Positions 17,001 to 24,262 of a stretch of 64,000 nucleotides of DNA are shown one piece after another; position 1 is the stretch's first letter; each line of letters starts with the position of its first letter. The position numbers and the translations under genes are program-made. The stretch covers positions 248,001 through 312,000 of the forward strand of contig NZ_PYGD01000006.1 in the NCBI RefSeq assembly GCF_003014535.1, in the 5' to 3' direction. The DNA is from Taibaiella chishuiensis. Lineage in GTDB: Bacteria > Bacteroidota > Bacteroidia > Chitinophagales > Chitinophagaceae. A model generated the notes under the pieces. That model did no database searches. It was not told the origin of the DNA and saw nothing but the letters and a program-made list of their open reading frames with translations.

Positions 17001-18378
17001 TAACTTTGGCCCGCTGCGCAGCGGCTTCCTGGCGGTAAACGGCCTGGAGATCGTCGACGTATTCGGACAGCGCATGACCTTAAGCACGCCCAAACTCAAC
17101 AGCGACGGTTCTATGGATGTGATCGCCGCCATGACGATGGCGCCTGCGCAAGGCGATACTGCAAACGAAGGCAAGATGTACCTGCCCCCGCGTTTACTGG
17201 CCCCTTCACGCATGTGGTTCCGCTGGCTGAGCGCCAGTTACAATAACGATGTGCCGGGTATCAGCGACGATTTCGTGGAAATGAATACCCACCCCGCTAC
17301 CTCGCCGGTATGCGGCTGGGTAATGCCCAACCACCTCGACAACGACCTGTTCTTTTACGATGCCAACGGCGCCGCAATAGGCTCGTTCGGCATAGAACAC
17401 AATAGTCTTAAATACCGTACCCGCGCCGGTAATCCCAATAACCCATCCGATTCGCTGGCCGTAGATATCGGTCCGGAAGGATCGCCCACGGTAAATGCAC
17501 ACCTTGCGGATTTTATGTGGTATGTGAATAACCGCAGTGGTACCGGTACCGACAACTCCGGTTTCCTGGCCGACCTGATGCGGGCCATACTGGGTTCGGA
17601 TAAATACATCAGCCCCGAAAACTTTGCACAGGATGGTTCGCTGGCCGTACTGGTAGGCAGGCCCCTGGCCATCGTACGCTCGGTACTGGGCATGGAAAGC
17701 GCAGGAGGTTTGCTGCCGCTTAACCAGGCCGATGTAACGGCTACCGATCCATGGCCCACCGACATCAATGCACAAACTCGTGTTTATACCGACCGGATGC
17801 AGAACGGCAGCGCCAACCTGGCCAATATACAAATACCCGTACGCCTGGGCGACCTCTCGAATATGGACGACGGCCTGATCGGTTACCTGATCGAACAGGA
17901 AGGCAATGATCCTTATGGCAACGGCAACTTTTATGCTCCTGCAGCGCCGGCCAATGGCAGCAATGGCGTAGTAGCGCCGGCAGCAGATACCCTGGAGCTT
18001 AACCTGAATGCCGCAGTAAAAATGCTGACACTGCTGATCGATCCGAGGGCCGGCGTACATGCCACAACCGGCGTGCTGCCTGTTGAAGAGCTGGCGGTAC
18101 CGCCCGATCAGTATAAAGCAGCCATGAACGCGTTACAGATGACGTTCGTTACCCTGCCCATATTGCAACAGCGGCAACAACTGACGGTACCGCTGCCCGA
18201 TCAGAACGGGTATGTATGGTCCTGGGTAATGCCGGGCAACCAGCAGGAACTGCCCCTGGCGCCCAATGCAGGCAACAGCAATACTGCCTGGGGGTATACG
18301 CCGCAGACGCTGCTGGAAGGCTGGCTCGAACTGAGCCCTGATCCGAATACAGCGCCGCTGCCGCCCGAAACGCCGTAA
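14083..18378 (+). CDS. Giant unknown operon protein, 1431 residues
   Basis: This giant protein has no signal peptide and belongs to no family I can name. The N-terminus carries two conserved-looking blocks: GIHLHWELPDYF (residues 68-79) and FPQVPNRWLVTRY (93-105). A cysteine group C214, C215 and C221 (DCCSVFGFCDR) follows and could form disulfides or bind metal. The middle (about 250-480) is more acidic and helical. The last 900 residues look like strings of beta-rich domains with many Asn, Asp, Thr and Pro. The N-terminal pattern resembles, from memory, other large unannotated bacterial proteins. It starts with a 5-bp gap after the 310-residue gene. Its size and position suggest a scaffold or shaft-like component of the same assembly as its neighbours. 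Confidence 0.75.
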   Translation: MNAIVPLNITALRVSPTDNTNVVPSFKGRVAYFDNMPYGSPSSRTSTGDTVVRLLESPDNALAPLNTGIHLHWELPDYFRKGVQAFGSSEVVFPQVPNRWLVTRYLNMYDPNTDTWSDATAFSWVVESDYISTSQLRDSDGIIRPSVPVPLPTQTTFGQQPFRFMGRVVPASEWPATAPGDQYLPDFNNEDDKPYYLTSIGFLGPGFAAYYPDCCSVFGFCDRFLDNSTIANALKNSTPIQFKASYQVIGWIDGADPLDDVTAAVTTKYNDYVAQCQEQQTAVTQTPADFFEAYALQQFKWIFDKDEITYTLGNNYELETLNVPQKTICNGIMQEVVWDMLESPGTESFLGNPDTPTTPAIWTDDEVTIAVGNTSIEALSALLKYDNDNTDNDPNLLENYEYLLDALQLSMLNNLENEGNKVIGLEEALHSAGFAREQGGLLWIVQQKPKDPADKQPVNASTEINLPLSLAEELSLLNGAQKAYDTGRSALGLVRKQLYMDWYRYIKMYAGGQTSPNVDTNTLANFLSAGGSGAIDLTIAQGRSTGILNYITATDGSGAIYGVAQPSPDNDTSLAYAVWQKYDEFAQAMTLYPDWQMLAVPAPPFWKPTDPVAMIEGNRIECVRRNGLAEEIPVRLSPGLLNLLDITSGDQSFGVATSDIPTIPVVNNQVPNLQDCQALIAEAFLLVPSLATAVATALQDKGGTGNPAVSGYTTFVTTLTQLQGGLSGLESSQTTGGLFDMIRATNYVPAPNAQQSTSTPISLGLTFTNANDRGWVMDAVAWNTQQHYPEFDADRYDPFLPVHMMWDVTFDPLTRDQDPRNYSSTNLTDYFSLDEEAVDNQYNPQHNFTTQEPVVYDGSVVLSKKATFSLIYQIESYERNYPDDPANPELSAIAENYRGRNILSQTMSGLNNGQLLRYYIPQITVEDLTISPGRDTITPAVNNAALYGNPGDNWYDGGFNADAPVPTGPMALGNFGPLRSGFLAVNGLEIVDVFGQRMTLSTPKLNSDGSMDVIAAMTMAPAQGDTANEGKMYLPPRLLAPSRMWFRWLSASYNNDVPGISDDFVEMNTHPATSPVCGWVMPNHLDNDLFFYDANGAAIGSFGIEHNSLKYRTRAGNPNNPSDSLAVDIGPEGSPTVNAHLADFMWYVNNRSGTGTDNSGFLADLMRAILGSDKYISPENFAQDGSLAVLVGRPLAIVRSVLGMESAGGLLPLNQADVTATDPWPTDINAQTRVYTDRMQNGSANLANIQIPVRLGDLSNMDDGLIGYLIEQEGNDPYGNGNFYAPAAPANGSNGVVAPAADTLELNLNAAVKMLTLLIDPRAGVHATTGVLPVEELAVPPDQYKAAMNALQMTFVTLPILQQRQQLTVPLPDQNGYVWSWVMPGNQQELPLAPNAGNSNTAWGYTPQTLLEGWLELSPDPNTAPLPPETP

Positions 18379-18432
18379 TACGCAGGGGCACCCGATTTGA
18401 ACATTAGGCATTCATCCTTTTAAAATAAAACC

Positions 18433-20217
18433 ATGGCCGACAATAACGGAATAAACCTGAGTGTGCTGAACCCGCAGGGACAGCCGGTAATCTATAACAA
18501 CTCCGCAGCGGTAGCCCTGCAGGTGAACCTCACCAATAATATCGGCAGCGATATCACCTTTGCCACAGGGAGCGCCGCTTCGGTATTGAAGATCTTCCTG
18601 CCCTATGCCATCACCTTGCAGGAACTGCAGGCGATGAGCATCACCCTGGCAGGCTGGGAGTTCAGCGTAAACGCTACCGATATATGTCTGCAACTGACCT
18701 GTACGGGCGACAGCAGTACCTGGGCCAATGGCACAGCTTTCGATTTCTCCATAAACGGTGTAGCTACCCAGGCCTCCGCACAAAGCGGTTTTGCGCAAGT
18801 CAATTTTGTGCGTTTCCCAACGGGTACCCCGGCACAGGTTACGGCGCCGCTCGCTATTTCCAAACCATCGGTGCCCGGCAATGCCGACCTGACCAAGGTT
18901 TTGGCGCTTTCGCTCGACAACCAGGGACTTATTATCGTTTCCCCTACGGGCGATCCCTTACAGAATACCCTCTTTTTAAATATAAAGAATACCGGCGATA
19001 CGCCATTATACAACGGCAGCAATATGTGGAGCGGCTCGCCGCAGATAACGGCCAGTTTCGTGTATGGCAATGGTACCGGCAGCCTGGCGCCCGACGATAA
19101 AAGCCAGTCGGGGCCCGGCAGCGGCTCGGCCTGGAACATTGTAGCCGGCCTGCCTTACCAGCAACCACAAAACCAGTGGAATACCACCAACCCCTCTGCA
19201 GGCTCGGGCGCAGCACATCCGCAATGGATACTGGCGCCCTCCAACCTCAACCAGGGTATTATCGGTACGGGTGCAAATGCCAATATAACATTCAGCTTCT
19301 CCAATATCATTTCCTTTACCCCACCGGGCCACACGCAGATCATGCTGCAGTTTACCGGCTTCATGAAGGACGAAAACACCCCTTACGATGATGCCGTTTT
19401 CGTACTCGATATCGTAAAACAGAATGCACCGGCTACCCGTGGCCTGTTCAGCTTCTTTAGCCAGACGGCCCTCTACGCCGTAGACCAGCCGGTTACCAGT
19501 ATACCCATTTCCCTGCGCTGGGCCATGTTCGATGTCGCTTCTGTAAATATCATTACCAGCTTCCCCGGTATCGACCCCATTACCGTCAACTATCCCAACC
19601 CGCAGCCTATTGCTTACGATGAAATAGTGATCACTATCCCGGGGGTAACCCAGAGCACGGCGGTAACGATAACGGTACAGGCCTATTCGGGCTCAGGCGG
19701 CTTTCTCAACAGCATGCAGTTTACGGCCTTTATACAGGCAAATATGTTTGTAGACCCGAGAGACGGCAAAGTGTATCCCGTTGTAAAGATCAACAACAAA
19801 ATATGGATGGCCGCCAACCTCGACTATGTAGCACCTTCAGGATCGGTGGTAAGCGGTCCGGAAGCACAGTATGGCAGGCTCTATACCTTCAATGCCGCCC
19901 TGCCGCAACAAACACTGGGCGGCGGATGGCGACTGCCCAACGAACAGGACTGGAACGACTTAGCCAATTCGGACAGTTATGCCCAACTCATCTCCGGCGG
20001 CAGCAGTGGTTTTAACGCCATGCTGAACGGCATGGCCATCAGCGGCGGCGGACTCACAGACTTCGGCATTTACGGTTACTACTGGAGTTCCATCAGCAAT
20101 GGCAGCAATGCACAATACCTGTCCTTCAGCAGCCGCTCCAGCACTGTAACTTATATGAGCGCCGGGGTGGATCAACAATCCGGACTTTCGGTAAGGTTTG
20201 TAAGAGATGTCAATTAA
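18433..20217 (+). CDS. Operon protein with C-terminal FISUMP (Fib_succ_major) domain, 594 residues
   Basis: The last 155 residues (about 438-594) form a FISUMP / Fibrobacter succinogenes major paralogous domain. They contain DPRDGKVYPVVKINNKIWMAANLD, here split by its landmarks (DGKVYP, WMAANL), then YGRLYTF, GGGWRLPNEQDWNDL, YGYYWSS and the end LSVRFVRDVN. The first 430 residues are beta-rich, Asn/Gly/Thr-rich and unrecognised. FISUMP domains are usually found in secreted lipoproteins, but this protein starts MADNNGINLSV with no signal. The domain is of unknown function and is thought to act extracellularly. The gene lies 54 bp after the 1431-residue gene and 32 bp before the first glycine-rich gene. 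Its architecture suggests a tip or adhesive component whose FISUMP domain is displayed at the end. Confidence 0.8.
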   Translation: MADNNGINLSVLNPQGQPVIYNNSAAVALQVNLTNNIGSDITFATGSAASVLKIFLPYAITLQELQAMSITLAGWEFSVNATDICLQLTCTGDSSTWANGTAFDFSINGVATQASAQSGFAQVNFVRFPTGTPAQVTAPLAISKPSVPGNADLTKVLALSLDNQGLIIVSPTGDPLQNTLFLNIKNTGDTPLYNGSNMWSGSPQITASFVYGNGTGSLAPDDKSQSGPGSGSAWNIVAGLPYQQPQNQWNTTNPSAGSGAAHPQWILAPSNLNQGIIGTGANANITFSFSNIISFTPPGHTQIMLQFTGFMKDENTPYDDAVFVLDIVKQNAPATRGLFSFFSQTALYAVDQPVTSIPISLRWAMFDVASVNIITSFPGIDPITVNYPNPQPIAYDEIVITIPGVTQSTAVTITVQAYSGSGGFLNSMQFTAFIQANMFVDPRDGKVYPVVKINNKIWMAANLDYVAPSGSVVSGPEAQYGRLYTFNAALPQQTLGGGWRLPNEQDWNDLANSDSYAQLISGGSSGFNAMLNGMAISGGGLTDFGIYGYYWSSISNGSNAQYLSFSSRSSTVTYMSAGVDQQSGLSVRFVRDVN

Positions 20218-20249
20218 TAACCTATCCTTTCACGATAAACCACAGTGTT

Positions 20250-21563
20250 ATGGAACCGGTATGGAAAGAATTTTATGATAAAGCAACCCTGTTGGGTCAC
20301 GACATGGAATTGCTGGAACAGGGCGAAGCCGTAGAACGCTATTTTACCTTCGCCACGCTTACGGAAGGCAGTCTGCTGCTTTCGGTTGCAACACCGGAGC
20401 AACGCCGGCAACGGCAGGTCACCTTTTTTACCCCGCCTGTAGCCGCAAGGCAACGGCTGGGCCAGGGCAAGCATGACCGGGGCGAAGCTATTCTCTTTGC
20501 CGAAGGGGCCTTTGACGATGGCGACGAACAAGGCGTCAACAACCATTTGCCCGCAAGGATCAAAGCGGTCAGCATTAAAGAAAAACGGGTACCGGCCGGT
20601 ACCACCTGGGACATCAGCGTAAGGGGCGCCCAATGGGGCATTGACGACCTCGAAGAGTTATATACCACCATCAATGTAGGCCGCCTTATACTCGAACCCG
20701 GCGCCCGCATTACCGTACAGGGCAATGTATGCTCGATGCTGATCCAGGAACTGGTGGTACTGCCGGGCGTTACTGCCGGCATGCAGCAAGACTTCCATAT
20801 CGGTATCCTGCCTACTCCTTTCTCCGTAGACCTCAAACACGGTCCTATGGATGGCGCACATGGCACACATGGCGGCAACGGGATTAAAGGCGATAACGGC
20901 GAAGCCGCGCAGGTAAGCAGTACTATGCTGGGCCACGTACTGATACAGGACATAGACCCGCTGAAGATGAACGGCAGGCACGGTACGGACGGACATAACG
21001 GAACGGATGGTACAGACGGACGCAATGGCGGCATGTGTAAGATTGCAGAGATCACCATCCGGCGCCTGGAAGGCAACCTGCGTATATACGCCCAGGCCGG
21101 CAGCGGCGGCAATGGCGGACATGGCGGGCACGGTGGCGACGGCGGCGATGGCGGCGACGGTAGCCGCGGGTATAAACTCATGGGCGGCATGCTGGGCGCG
21201 GGCGATGGCGGCAATGGTGGTAACGGCGGGCACGGCGCAAAGGGCGGACATGCCGGCAACGGAGGCCTTAGTTCCAATATCTATATCACCATTCCGGACA
21301 AATACGAGCACCAGGTACGTTGTCTTTCGCTGGACGCCCCGGGCGGTAAAGCAGGCAAGGGCGGCATAGCCGGTAAGGCAGGTGCAGCAGGCCTGGAAGG
21401 CACACTGCCCCAACCCGCAACAGCAGGCATACCGGGACGGGACGGACAGGAAGGCAAACCCGGCAAAGACGGGCGGTCGAGACCCGGCGCCTACATATTC
21501 CTGAACGAAACATGCGTACAGGGCGACTTACAAGTTACAGCACCACAACTGCAAAAGATATAA
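20250..21563 (+). CDS. Glycine-triplet-repeat protein 1, 437 residues
   Basis: This protein has a folded N-terminal part (residues 1-198) and a C-terminal glycine-repeat part. The N-terminus starts WKEFYDKATLLGHDMELLEQG, which aligns with the start of the next gene product. A beta-helix-like stretch (GRLILEPGARITVQG) follows. Glycine-triplet segments lie at about 199-223, 238-262, 282-345 and 363-412, with patterns such as GNGGHGGHGGDGGDGGDG and GKAGKGGIAGKAG. Such repeats form collagen-like triple helices when Pro-rich, or polyglycine-II bundles when Gly-Gly-X as here. Polyglycine-II bundles are known in phage T-even adhesins and the Obg N-domain. No signal peptide is seen. It is probably an adhesive or spacer component of the operon's assembly. 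Confidence 0.8.
   Translation: MEPVWKEFYDKATLLGHDMELLEQGEAVERYFTFATLTEGSLLLSVATPEQRRQRQVTFFTPPVAARQRLGQGKHDRGEAILFAEGAFDDGDEQGVNNHLPARIKAVSIKEKRVPAGTTWDISVRGAQWGIDDLEELYTTINVGRLILEPGARITVQGNVCSMLIQELVVLPGVTAGMQQDFHIGILPTPFSVDLKHGPMDGAHGTHGGNGIKGDNGEAAQVSSTMLGHVLIQDIDPLKMNGRHGTDGHNGTDGTDGRNGGMCKIAEITIRRLEGNLRIYAQAGSGGNGGHGGHGGDGGDGGDGSRGYKLMGGMLGAGDGGNGGNGGHGAKGGHAGNGGLSSNIYITIPDKYEHQVRCLSLDAPGGKAGKGGIAGKAGAAGLEGTLPQPATAGIPGRDGQEGKPGKDGRSRPGAYIFLNETCVQGDLQVTAPQLQKI
20849..21488 (+). repeat. Glycine-triplet coding repeats
   Basis: Four blocks of GGN-rich codons encode G-X-Y and G-G-X triplets in the C-terminal half of glycine-repeat protein 1, separated by short non-repetitive strands. The DNA repeat is a by-product of the amino-acid pattern, since codons vary from unit to unit. 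Confidence 0.75.
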
Positions 21564-21633
21564 AACGGGTGTTACCCACCCGCTACATTTTTCCAAATAC
21601 CAATTTATCAAAACACCTTAAACAACAAACAAA

Positions 21634-22833
21634 ATGAAAAAAATGAATTTTTTCGAAAGGGCCGAAAAGCTCGGGCATTCGGTAGACGCGCTGCAAAAAG
21701 GACACCAGATCAGTTCTACGATCTCTGTGCCCAACGTTGACGAATTAAAAGCCCTGCTGGACGATGGCGCCGGGGAAGACGTGCGTGCCGAAAGGGAGCA
21801 AAACATGCTGGCTGCTGTACCGGCAGGTACCAACCAACCTTACGATGCAACCCTGCTGCGTAAAGTACAATCTTATGTTTATGGTAACGGTACGCTGGAT
21901 TATAATGATCACCAGCAACTGGGTAAAGTATTCCCGGTACAGGTATTGGCTGTATCTGCAGCGAATATTACCTATAACGGTCACGTAGACCTGGGTAAAT
22001 CGCAGGTGATGATCGTACTTAACTATGGTACCGTAACCATGAACGACCAGAGTTATGTAACCGTAGAGAACTCTACCCTCACGTACACTGCCGATGTGCT
22101 GATCCGTAATGGCAGCGCCCCAGCCGGTTACGGCGACTTCAACATCCTGGGTGTAGCCGGAACTCCCGGTACTACAGGTGCTACAGGCGCTACAGGCGGC
22201 AGCGGTTCTACCGGTAAGAATGGTAACTGCTCCAGCGCAGGTATTGCCGGCGATTCGGGTCAGAATGGTAATGCCGGTGCAACCGGTGGTACAGGCGCTC
22301 CCGGTACACCTGGCGGCGATGGCCTGCCCAGCATGCCCGCTACGATTACCATTACACAAAGCATTCAGCAGGCCAGCTCACTGGTAATCTATACAAGCTC
22401 CGGCCAGGGCGGTAATGGTGGCCAGGGCGGCAACGGCGGTCCTGGTGGCCGTGGCGGTAATGGTGGCAACGGCGCTACCTGCGGTTGTACCGGTTCCGGC
22501 GCCGGCAACGGTAACTCCGGCGGCCAGGGCGGCAATGGCGGCCAGGGCGGCCAGGGTGGCAACGGTGTAAATGCCAACGGCACTGTTACCATCTATGTAC
22601 CCGGCAACTTCGTCAACAACGTGCATAACGTATCCGTACCGGCAGCACCGGGCATGGGTGGTGCAGGTGGTAATGGCGGCGCTGGTGGCGCAGGCGGCAG
22701 CGGCGGTAGCGGCGGTAAACACAACGGTAACGGCAGCGGCGGCAGCAGCGGCGGTGTAGGTAATACCGGCAGTGTAGGCGCACAGGGCTCAAAAACCGGC
22801 CAACCGGCAGTAATCTCCGTAAAGCCATACTAA
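21634..22833 (+). CDS. Glycine-triplet-repeat protein 2, 399 residues
   Basis: This is a paralogue-like partner of the preceding gene product. Its start (KMNFFERAEKLGHSVDALQKG) matches the other protein's F-Y/F-x-x-A-x-x-LGH-x-x-x-L-x-x-G pattern. A Thr/Val-rich beta-helix-like region occupies about 60-170 (DLGKSQVMIVLNYGTVTM). Three glycine blocks follow at about 174-235 (collagen-like GTPGTTGATGATGG), 257-312 (GGNGGQGGNGGPGGRGG) and 338-388 (GGAGGNGGAGGAGG). Cysteines occur in GNCSS and in ATCGCTGSG. There is no signal peptide. It is the last gene of the operon and is followed by a strong hairpin at 22861. A 70-bp AT-rich spacer before it may hold an internal promoter. Confidence 0.8.
   Translation: MKKMNFFERAEKLGHSVDALQKGHQISSTISVPNVDELKALLDDGAGEDVRAEREQNMLAAVPAGTNQPYDATLLRKVQSYVYGNGTLDYNDHQQLGKVFPVQVLAVSAANITYNGHVDLGKSQVMIVLNYGTVTMNDQSYVTVENSTLTYTADVLIRNGSAPAGYGDFNILGVAGTPGTTGATGATGGSGSTGKNGNCSSAGIAGDSGQNGNAGATGGTGAPGTPGGDGLPSMPATITITQSIQQASSLVIYTSSGQGGNGGQGGNGGPGGRGGNGGNGATCGCTGSGAGNGNSGGQGGNGGQGGQGGNGVNANGTVTIYVPGNFVNNVHNVSVPAAPGMGGAGGNGGAGGAGGSGGSGGKHNGNGSGGSSGGVGNTGSVGAQGSKTGQPAVISVKPY
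22153..22798 (+). repeat. Glycine-triplet coding repeats
   Basis: Three blocks of GGN-rich codons encode collagen-like G-X-T and polyglycine-II-like G-G-N/Q/A triplets in glycine-repeat protein 2. Short beta-strand linkers (such as TITQSIQQASSLVIYT) separate the blocks, the same arrangement as in the preceding gene. Confidence 0.75.
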
Positions 22834-22860
22834 CAACAAATCAATTCTAAAAAAACCTGT

Positions 22861-22892
22861 CAACGCCCGGTCCATGGACCGGGCGTTGTTTG
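22861..22892 (+). terminator. Rho-independent-type terminator of the large operon
   Basis: A perfect inverted repeat, CAACGCCCGGTCC and its complement, with a CATG turn is followed by TTTG, 27 bp after the last operon stop codon. The T tract is short. The same stem core (AACGCCCGGTC) is reused at 26114. Confidence 0.75.
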
Positions 22893-22955
22893 TATACGCC
22901 CCGCTCCAGGCACGGCGGCGCAAAACATTAAACATTATTACAACACTTAATTATT

Positions 22956-22963
22956 TATATTCG
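22956..22963 (+). promoter_or_regulatory. Candidate -7 element upstream of AraC-type gene
   Basis: TATATTCG is one base from TAnnTTTG and lies in an AT-rich stretch about 80 bp upstream of the ATG at 23046. Confidence 0.35.
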
Positions 22964-23045
22964 TCCCTACCCCATACCGGCAACAAGCATCCCGGGAATC
23001 CTTAACAAGTAACCGGCATAAACAGGCCATAACCAGCATTAGCGC

Positions 23046-23879
23046 ATGCAGCAGTTCTTTTTCAAACCCCACCCGGCACTCGAAGCAATCGTCAGTTCTA
23101 TCGGCATTATGGATGCCGATTTTACCCATACCATCCATCCCTCGTCGTATCATTATCCCTGGTCGGCGCAGATACGGTTATGCTTTTATATCCGGGGCAA
23201 TTTTATCGGGGTAAAGAAAAAAGCAGGCGATCCGTTCCGGGTGCTGACCTCCAGCTTTGTGGTTGGTCCGCAACTATCCGATACCTATCTCGACTTCGGC
23301 AAAGGCATGCTTACCGCCGCGGTCAGCTTCCGCGCCGGGGGCCTGCAACGCCTTACCGGTGTGCCCGTAGCCGAATTGATCAACCAGGAAACGGAAGCCG
23401 CTTTGTTATTCGGGCCCGGGATTGCCCTCGTGGAAAGACAGCTGCAGGATGCCCTGGGTCCCGAAGCCGTTGCTGCCGTGCTCCAGCAGTTCCTGCTGCA
23501 ACGCTTGTCGCAGGCCAAAGCGCTGCTGCCTTTCGATTATGCGATCGGCGAGCTCGTGCAACAAAACGGCAATATCAGCGTGGAAAAGACCGCGGCCCTG
23601 AGTTGTCTCAGCAAACGGCAGTTTGAACGGAAATGCATCGAACGCCTGGGTATGCCGCCTAAATTATTTGCAAGCCTCACCCGTTTTTCCAGGGCCTATA
23701 TGTACAAAGAAGGCCATCCTCTATTGCCCTGGATAAAGATCGCGCACGAATTCGGCTACCACGACCAGATGCACCTGATCCACGACTTCAAACGGTTTAC
23801 AGGTCATACGCCCTCTGTAATCGACAAGGATCTTACCAGCTCCCTGAGCCTGGTCAACCTGTTTGAACGCGGCACCTGA
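23046..23879 (+). CDS. AraC-family transcriptional regulator (DUF6597-like N-domain)
   Basis: This is a 277-residue regulator. The N-terminal 150 residues match the sensor domain often seen in Bacteroidota AraC proteins that start MQQFFFKPHPAL and contain SFRAGGLQRLTGVP (DUF6597-like, from memory). The DNA-binding domain spans roughly residues 165-265, with a first helix-turn-helix ISVEKTAALSCLSKRQFERK and a second one in KIAHEFGYHDQMHLIHDFKRFTG. The protein should be cytoplasmic. The gene stands alone between the operon terminator and a 380-bp gap, so it may regulate either side, including the large operon; there is no direct evidence for this. Confidence 0.85.
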   Translation: MQQFFFKPHPALEAIVSSIGIMDADFTHTIHPSSYHYPWSAQIRLCFYIRGNFIGVKKKAGDPFRVLTSSFVVGPQLSDTYLDFGKGMLTAAVSFRAGGLQRLTGVPVAELINQETEAALLFGPGIALVERQLQDALGPEAVAAVLQQFLLQRLSQAKALLPFDYAIGELVQQNGNISVEKTAALSCLSKRQFERKCIERLGMPPKLFASLTRFSRAYMYKEGHPLLPWIKIAHEFGYHDQMHLIHDFKRFTGHTPSVIDKDLTSSLSLVNLFERGT

Positions 23880-24262
23880 AAATGTCGCATTTATACTATG
23901 CTTCCCCTTATATCCCATCTTATTTTTGATCCCGGGACAGCCTCTAACCAACCAAGCGATCACACCGCTTTTTGCTGAAGCTGCCAGGACACCGTCCGTG
24001 CCGGAACCGGCCAGGGGCGCATAATTCCTGCTACTTGTCCCTAACCGTTTTTAAAGCGGGTTTCCCGGCTACCGGCCCGGCCCCTGGCCTGGTCATGTCC
24101 CGGAAAAGCCCGCGCATTCCGATACGCATACCACAGTACCTGCCCCGTTTTACAACAGGCATTTTTAAACACGCATACACTTACCGAATACCATACCGGC
24201 CCCTGAACACGAATCACCTTGCGGTCCTGACCCTTTTTTGTTCCCTTTAAAAACTCCAGATT
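23880..24262. other. Intergenic region, no gene recognised
   Basis: About 380 bp, GC-rich and without a supportable open frame; the one at 23972-24250 begins with TTG and has no family features. A run ccctttttt near 24230 precedes the next gene. Nothing else is seen. Confidence 0.5.

Noticed and set aside
20339-21277. Minus-strand Pro-Pro-Leu-rich frames opposite the glycine-repeat genes
   Set aside because: They are the complement of GGN glycine codons and carry no independent signal; the plus-strand proteins have matching N-termini.
20849-22798. Glycine-codon repeats as a possible CRISPR array or minisatellite
   Set aside because: Units are 9-base codon triplets with variable third positions, without unique spacers, inside long intact frames.
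5390-22833. Giant operon as an extracellular contractile injection system or prophage
   Set aside because: No sheath, tube, baseplate, AAA ATPase, portal or integrase gene is seen. The adhesin-like end alone is not enough.
23972-24250. 92-codon frame starting with TTG
   Set aside because: No ATG, no family features, and located in a promoter-like gap.
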